NCBI GenBank assembly: GCA_014925825.1
Contig: JACGCK010000059.1
Location: 202,932-266,931, forward strand
Direction: 5' to 3'
DNA from: Pholiota molesta
Taxonomy: Eukaryota; Basidiomycota; Agaricomycetes; Agaricales; Strophariaceae
Length of the DNA stretch: 64,000 nt
Shown: positions 58,868-64,000 of the stretch, piece by piece
How the letters are laid out: each line of letters starts with the position of its first letter
How positions within the stretch are numbered: the stretch's first letter is position 1
Notes under the pieces: model-generated
What the model was told of the DNA's origin: nothing
Seen by the model: only the letters and a program-made list of their open reading frames with translations
Databases searched by the model: none
Program-made: the position numbers and the translations under genes

Positions 58868-59624
58868 TCAGTATTCGTCGTAGCGTTTGGAATTGCGACC
58901 ACGATCATAATCCTCATCCTCATCCTCGTCGTAGTCCGAGTCGTAGTCGCCATCGTCTTCATCCTCGTCGTCATCATATTTTTCATCCTCGTCGTCTTCG
59001 TAGTAATCGTTATTTTTAGAAGACGAACTGCCATCGCTATAAACATTGGTCAGAAGCTTTACTGAGTGTCGAATAAAAATCCCAACGAACAAACACTCAC
59101 TAGTTTCCTCCGCGTCCAACGCTAACAACTTTGCCTTGTACATAGTTTCCGGCGGAGCCGAGCCCTTTATCCACAATCGTATAGTAGTTGGAGACGATGT
59201 ATCCGTTCAGATCAGCGTCAGGAGTGAACTGGTAAAATTGGTCTGGCGATGCTCCCGACAAAGCAATGTCGATGCCAACGGCGAACAAGCTGGTCCCGAC
59301 GGCGATGGTAATGGGAATGATCTTGTCCTTGAGCTTGCTCTTGGGGAGCTTCGGCTGTCCGCGACGGGCCCATTCTGCCTCGAGCATTTCGAGCTTCTGG
59401 GATTCGACGGAGATGTTGCGTCCAGCGATCGCAGTGCCGACAAGCGCCGCGCCGCCGGTGAGCGTGGCGGCGAGGATACCCATGCCGGTGTGGACTTTAG
59501 CTGACAGCCTTTTGGCGCGTTTCCTGTAGATTTCCTTGGCTAGAGCCGTGTGCGAGAAGTATTTGCCCGAGATGGTGTTAAGGTATTCGTCCTCGTCGAA
59601 GTGGAAAGTCTCCTTGATCTTCAT
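58868..59624 (-). CDS. Membrane protein with acidic Asp/Glu/Tyr tail
   Basis: Two exons (59624-59101, 59036-58868) encode 230 residues. It starts MKIKETFHFDEDEYLNTISG and a basic helix (AKEIYRKRAKRLSAKVHTG), followed by a hydrophobic segment GMGILAATLTGGAALVGTAI, a charged loop (EMLEAEWARRGQPKLPKSKL) and a second hydrophobic segment IIPITIAVGTSLFAVGIDIA. The C-terminal 55 residues, encoded largely by exon 2, are almost purely acidic with tyrosines (DDEDEKYDDDEDEDD). I do not recognise the family; similar two-helix proteins are annotated as hypothetical in basidiomycetes. The antisense strand of the acidic exon mimics a strongly hydrophobic protein and should not be called. Topology is inferred only. 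Confidence 0.75.
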
Positions 59625-61489
59625 GATGCTGATTGAGTGCGCGATAGTAAGAGGACTGTAGTAAGTTCAGGAAGCTGGGGGTGGTTCAAGGTGGTTCCGA
59701 GAATGCGTTAAAGGCGAGAAAGGTTTATAAAGTACTCAAAACGTGTACTGAGAGACTGACCACGAGCGTCTATTTTCTGCGCCGTGCAGCTAACTCTATT
59801 GCAGTGCTTGTCAATTTGGTTTCATTTATTCACGATGTCATCGTTGACGCCACGATCGCGAAGAAACGCTATCGGAGGAGATACTTTTCTGCTACCGACT
59901 TATTTGGATCCATATTATGTAGTAAAGAAAGACGGGCGCTGATTGAACCTTAGTATACCATGCGCCGCAGATCTTTCTTCGCGGACAAGTTATTGAATTT
60001 AATGAAGGCACGCTGCTTCCATGCTTAAACACGCCATTCAATCATTCCGGTGTTTATGAGAACGAGATAACAGTAACCACCTATATTTTTGGAAAACATA
60101 CGCAGAATGCGGTGTCTTACGTCCCAATGCGGATCATTCGAGCGCTTGTTTAGCTCGGCAGTTCGCGTGCCGCAATATCGCGTGGGAACAGCATGATTGG
60201 CGGGCGCTTGTTTTGCAGCATGAGGCGTGCTATTCCACAATAGTCAGCTAGATCTACACGCTGCCTCGCCGCATTCAGCGTCTCATGACCCAGAGAAATG
60301 CGAAGGGGGAAAGGTATTATTCCGTAATCTGAGTATCGGTGCCGGTGACATTAACAGACCTTCCAAGCCATAGGAACGAGGATTCAACGTTTTAATCCAG
60401 CACCGCCATCCAGTATCCTTTATCGCTGGCTGTTGGCTTGTTTAGAGTAACATAAGCTCAGCACTATGTAAGGAATAAGTAAGTGCTTCAGTGCTGCCGC
60501 CCAGCACAACAGAAAATTGACGATACCTGAGGCCTGAGGCCGCAACACACATATGGAAGGGTGGCCACTGAAGATTGTTTCAGGAACAACAAAAGTAGCC
60601 CTATCAAATAGCACATAATCCACCTTCATGAACACGATCCTCGGTCATTCCAACGTTGCTTGACTGACTCACGCACTCGGTTATATTGGAAACTTTTTAT
60701 AGTATGTACTTGGCGGTGTATGAGACATGTGTAAAATGTCAAAACGCATCATGCCGCTATCACTTTCCAGTATATCTAGTCTCTGGCTCGGGGATGCTAA
60801 ATGGGTTTGACAGTCTGGACTATGCTCTAACTACAATTAGAGTGGCTTCCCAACTTGAAAAAAGAATCGGAGAGAAAATAATTCCGAAATACGGAGGGGC
60901 AATACTCAAGAAGCGACGGGGGAGATTCGAAGTACATGTCTTTGCAATTGGGTTTGCGGAATAATTCAGAGGCGAGATCACATTTTTAATACCAAATGGC
61001 AGTCGCAGTCATAGAAGAACTGTTGTCTCAATCAAAATCCAACCATTGCGTGGTCTGGATTGCCTTTTCACCGATGATTCGGACTCAGTGGGAAGAAGCG
61101 AGATTTGACTGGCGAAGGAGGCTGAAGCACAATGTATCACATCCGTTAAGACGATCCTTATTGATTTTAGTTAAAATTTGCATGCCAGGTGGACAGAGCA
61201 TCATTTTAGGAGATCAGCGGTCATGGTACTGCAAATAGTCCAGAAAATTAGCCTCGTGGACTTTTTCATCATCGAATTGGAATCATAACAGCTACAGCTA
61301 CACCAGCCATCATCTAATATTACATCGAATGTCCGTGTTAGCAATCAAGTCCAGGATAAACATAGCGCATCTATGTATATAGGCTCTCAGAAAAGCATAT
61401 GTAGAATAAATTTACCCCACTTCAGAAAAAGCCAATGCTCCACCCCAAATGAGGTTCCCTGACCGTTGACAGGCCACAACATCATCTCA
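59625..61489. other. 1.9 kb spacer, no supported gene
   Basis: Frames at 59681-59953, 60686-60964 and 60996-61238 (plus) and 60635-60025 (minus) are short, unspliced and unlike any family. No repeats were seen. Confidence 0.45.
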
Positions 61490-63004
61490 TCAAAGCACAG
61501 TCACCGCAAAAATGCTGCATGCCGCCGCCAGCACGAGGCCGACCGTCGCCACCTTAACCGTGCCCGCGGAATTGCCCTTCACGATCGTGTTCGTGCCCTG
61601 CTTGCTGAACACGCGCACGGACGCCACCTCGAAGTAGGCGTTGTTGTAGTTGGAGCCGTTGCCCACGACGTAGTCGTTGTAGCACACGCCGGTGCAGGTC
61701 TGCGCGAAGATGTTGGGGGCACCTGCGAAGTCTACAGGGAGTGGGGGTGGTATGAGTATGTAGGACGGTTGTGCGAAGGGAAGGAGAGGGAAGGCTGTGG
61801 ATGTGAATTATCACGCACCGCCGCAGAGGGTGATATCAAAGATCAGGTTTTGGGGGAAAAGAACTCGGATGATGAGCATGTTGTTGCAGGCCAATTTCCT
61901 ACTGGGACACCCAGCGTCGAAGTATCGATCGAGCTCGAATTGGACGAAATAACAGAGGGGACGTTCGCACGGGGGAAGAACCACACCCTACATCGACAGC
62001 TCAAATGAGCAGTTGTCCAATGATTATAACACTAATAAGTTGACGCACGAGATTCCGGTTGTTGCAAATTCAGTCACAAACACGCCTCCTCCCGCAGCCG
62101 CAAACGCCGCTCCGTACGACGCTGGGTTAGGGTCCATGGTGATGCAACCTTGATTGCTGTTGTCGAGATTGGAGCAGTCCGTCGAATTGAGGAGGGTCGA
62201 GCTTTGTTGCTGGCCAGTCACGGTGCATCCTGGATTGGTGTGCAGCCCATTTGATTATTTGTTACGAGGTTAACGCCCTCGAATGTGTCGATTTCACTGG
62301 GGAGAAGATCAATTTGGAGAGCATAAGTGAATCGTTGGAACGGGGACTTACCCGCCTGTTGGCCATGTTGGAGCATTTGACCACCTGTAATTGGAAAAAT
62401 TGTGAATTTCAGGACAGGAGATGTCTGCCAATCAAATTTACCATGCCGGCCATACTGAACACTGCAGGTGGCAAAAGCATGTTTCCATTAGCATATGAAC
62501 CTCGGTACTCAGGGTGGCATTATGACGTACTCCGAAGGCACATGTAGCATGTCCGCAATCCAAACGCTTCCGACGCCGTACCGCACATTCGTCTGTAGGC
62601 GCACACTGTTGCGTTTGTTGTTGAACGTCACAGTGGAGCTGTTGTCCACCTGCATTATTGCGTGATTCGTCGTAGTATCGACAAAGGCCAGCCTTGACGA
62701 TAGGGCATCTGAAGCGAAACGAACCTAGATGGTCAACGAGTAAGCGATTGGTCAACTGCGGATTTGAATTGATGAATGTTCCGTACGTCACATCTCCGTT
62801 GGTGAGATTGTCGACTGAAGAGGTGATCAGGTCCACTTCACTCAAACAAGCAAAGAAGTTGGAACTCACAATGATTGAAAAATGTCCATTCATCAAAGAA
62901 ATTTGCCCGGCATACTCTTGCACCATATCGTACGTATCAGCTGTGACTGGCACAGCTGCGAAGGGTAGCAGAAACGCAAGGGGTAGAAGGGTAGTTGAAA
63001 GCAT
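61490..63004 (-). CDS. GH16 endo-beta-glucanase, GPI-type, frame-disrupted
   Basis: Extracellular or wall-bound beta-1,3(4)-glucanase of glycoside hydrolase family 16 (laminarinase-like). A signal peptide (MLSTTLLPLAFLLPFAAVPV) starts the minus-strand gene. Conserved pieces in order: YDMVQEYAGQ, NLTNGDVT, LAFVDTTTNHAI, NSVRLQTNVRYGVGSVWIAD, CSVWPAWWSNAPTWPTGG, the catalytic GEIDTFEGVN (E-x-D-x-x-E), HTNPGCTVTG, VWFFPRANVPSVISSN, LIFDITLCGDFAGAPNIF and NAYFEVASVRVF, then a GPI-type tail GNSAGTVKVATVGLVLAAAC. The frame breaks at five places, each explained by one missing base: near 62902-62904, 62715, 62535, 62245 and in the C-run 61852-61856. Residues and splice sites between them are intact. 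It is either a recent pseudogene or a victim of the same assembly problem as other genes here. Confidence 0.82.
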
Positions 63005-63840
63005 CGCGCACGCACAATGTGGAAAGAAGGAAGGAAGGAGGAGGTGGGAGAAGAAAGCACAGAGGTCCGACGTTGTTACCTATTATCCGGGATATTTATA
63101 CTGCAGAATGGTGAAGAATGACATATTGTCATTCCACGGCGAAGCTACGGCTTTGTGGGGCGTCAATATACATAGCTCACTGCCTCTCTACCAAAAGCAG
63201 GGTGCAACCCGCAAACCGCAGTCTGCTTCCTTCCAGACATATCCTCGAATTTGATCATCTTTCAGAGAGTGAAAGAGGGTGAAAGGTGTATGATTTCTTG
63301 CTCTTCAAGGCGTTCGCCGAATGTCTTCCATTGTTCCTCTACAGTGCAACGGTGGAGTCCAGACAACAACAATGTTCGGATAACGATGATGATCGACGAA
63401 AATAAATTCCCAAATATAGGTGCCTAAAAATAGCCGTGAGTAATATTTGCATCCGCAGCAGCGGCCCGCCGAAGCCGAACGCTACTTATGCCGCTAGACT
63501 CGAATCAACGGTATGTACTGCAATCGCATTGATAACGGTTACTGTTAAATGCCCGAGAAGCGATCTACACATCCAAATGGTATGTACTTAACAGCGTGTT
63601 GTGTAGAGGTTGAATATTACCGGCTGCCTGAAGGTCTTTGAGAAGACTGGAAGTCTGAAATAATTGGTAAGTAGGTTTGTTGCAATTTGGTTGCAATTGC
63701 ACTCTTTTGCTCACGAGGTCTTACAGCAAATTTGAAGAAGTTGATTACCAACGCCAACGGCACGAAGCCCTTGAACATATAAAAGAAAGAAGAGAACACG
63801 AATCCAAAGCATCGGCCATTGACAAAGAACCCCGCAGAAA
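63005..63840. other. Spacer upstream of the GH16 gene
   Basis: Promoter side of the GH16 gene, then sequence with no supported gene. GT/GA-rich; no repeats recognised. Confidence 0.4.
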
Positions 63841-63843
63841 CTC

Positions 63844-64000
63844 ATGTCTGTTTCCCACTAGCACCCCACCCCCCACGGCCTCGCGCGTTATCGCCTATTG
63901 TCACCACGGGTGCATGTCTCCCCAATTCAGCTAGGCGCTATGAGCATCGGCGATGCTTGGAGTGATCTCGGCATGGCACGATGAATAAGGAGTCCAGCTC
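63844..64000 (+). pseudogene. 5' end of a second AKR, truncated by the window
   Basis: From 63877 the plus strand reads [20 protein letters not shown] and [14 protein letters not shown], nearly the same as the start of the aldo-keto reductase at 41055 ([20 protein letters not shown]). An in-frame TAG lies just upstream (63859-63861) in a C-rich stretch, and after GMA the frame breaks: five bases (GCACG) stand between the two ATG codons where the intact gene has six, while MNKESS continues in another frame. The rest lies beyond the window. It is a paralogue of the 41 kb gene with either genuine decay or base-loss errors. Confidence 0.65.

Noticed and set aside
58817..59065. Plus-strand ORF rich in Val, Ile and Leu, looking like a membrane protein
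   Set aside because: It is the antisense of the acidic Asp/Glu tail exon of the minus-strand gene; antisense of GAY codons gives Val/Ile/Leu.
1..64000. tRNA genes
   Set aside because: Candidates with GGTTCGA-like B boxes (for example near 33035 and 34543) lack a matching A box and cloverleaf arms.

Overview
This 64 kb window looks like nuclear DNA of a filamentous basidiomycete, most likely a wood- or litter-associated agaricomycete. Genes are cut into many short exons by introns of about 48-70 nt with CTAA/CTGA-like branch sites. Several families are typical of this group: etherase-like glutathione transferases, an F-box protein with a cysteine-rich core, an ectomycorrhiza-type esterase, aryl-alcohol-dehydrogenase-type aldo-keto reductases and a DUF6534-like membrane protein fragment. 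No rRNA, tRNA, CRISPR array or prokaryotic operon was found.

Layout, left to right. 0.5-0.9 kb: remnant of a DUF6534-type membrane protein. 2.2-3.6 kb: secreted pectin methylesterase. 4.1-5.9 kb: FEN1 flap endonuclease with two MluI cell-cycle boxes upstream. 6.8-9.6 kb: F-box protein. 9.9-21.8 kb: a glutathione transferase cluster, two copies on the minus strand and two on the plus strand, around a CaaX-tailed low-complexity protein (14.6-16.9 kb) and relics of duplicated GST promoters. 24.1-25.8 kb: UTP30/CIC1-type ribosome biogenesis factor. 26.2-27.5 kb: alpha/beta hydrolase. 27.5-33.0 kb: gene-poor, one candidate tiny ORF. 33.1-34.5 kb: quinone oxidoreductase. 36.7-38.3 kb: isopenicillin-N-synthase-like Fe(II)/2-oxoglutarate oxygenase. 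39.1-40.1 kb: secreted protein made of two internal repeats. 41.1-42.6 kb: aldo-keto reductase. 43.0-45.4 kb: PPPDE-thioredoxin-PUL fusion. 45.9-48.5 kb: DHX33/Dhr2-type DEAH helicase, divergent from the cohesin loader SCC2 (48.8-56.4 kb). 56.7-57.9 kb: SEC14-type lipid transfer protein. 58.4-58.7 kb: MITE-like element. 58.9-59.6 kb: membrane protein with an acidic tail. 61.5-63.0 kb: GPI-type GH16 glucanase. 63.8-64.0 kb: 5' end of a second aldo-keto reductase, cut by the window edge.

The content mixes housekeeping functions (replication, cohesion, ribosome biogenesis, lipid transfer, proteostasis) with saprotroph accessory functions (pectin and glucan hydrolysis, detoxification). I see no convincing new defence or biosynthetic system. 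The most informative unexpected signals are structural: several GC-AG introns, microexons of 10 and 13 nt, an inverted GST duplication with relic promoters, a 271-bp TIR element, and at least eleven isolated single-base deletions in otherwise conserved exons. Those deletions hit essential genes as well as accessory ones, so assembly error is the best explanation for many of them. Exon coordinates were derived by eye from splice signals and family conservation.
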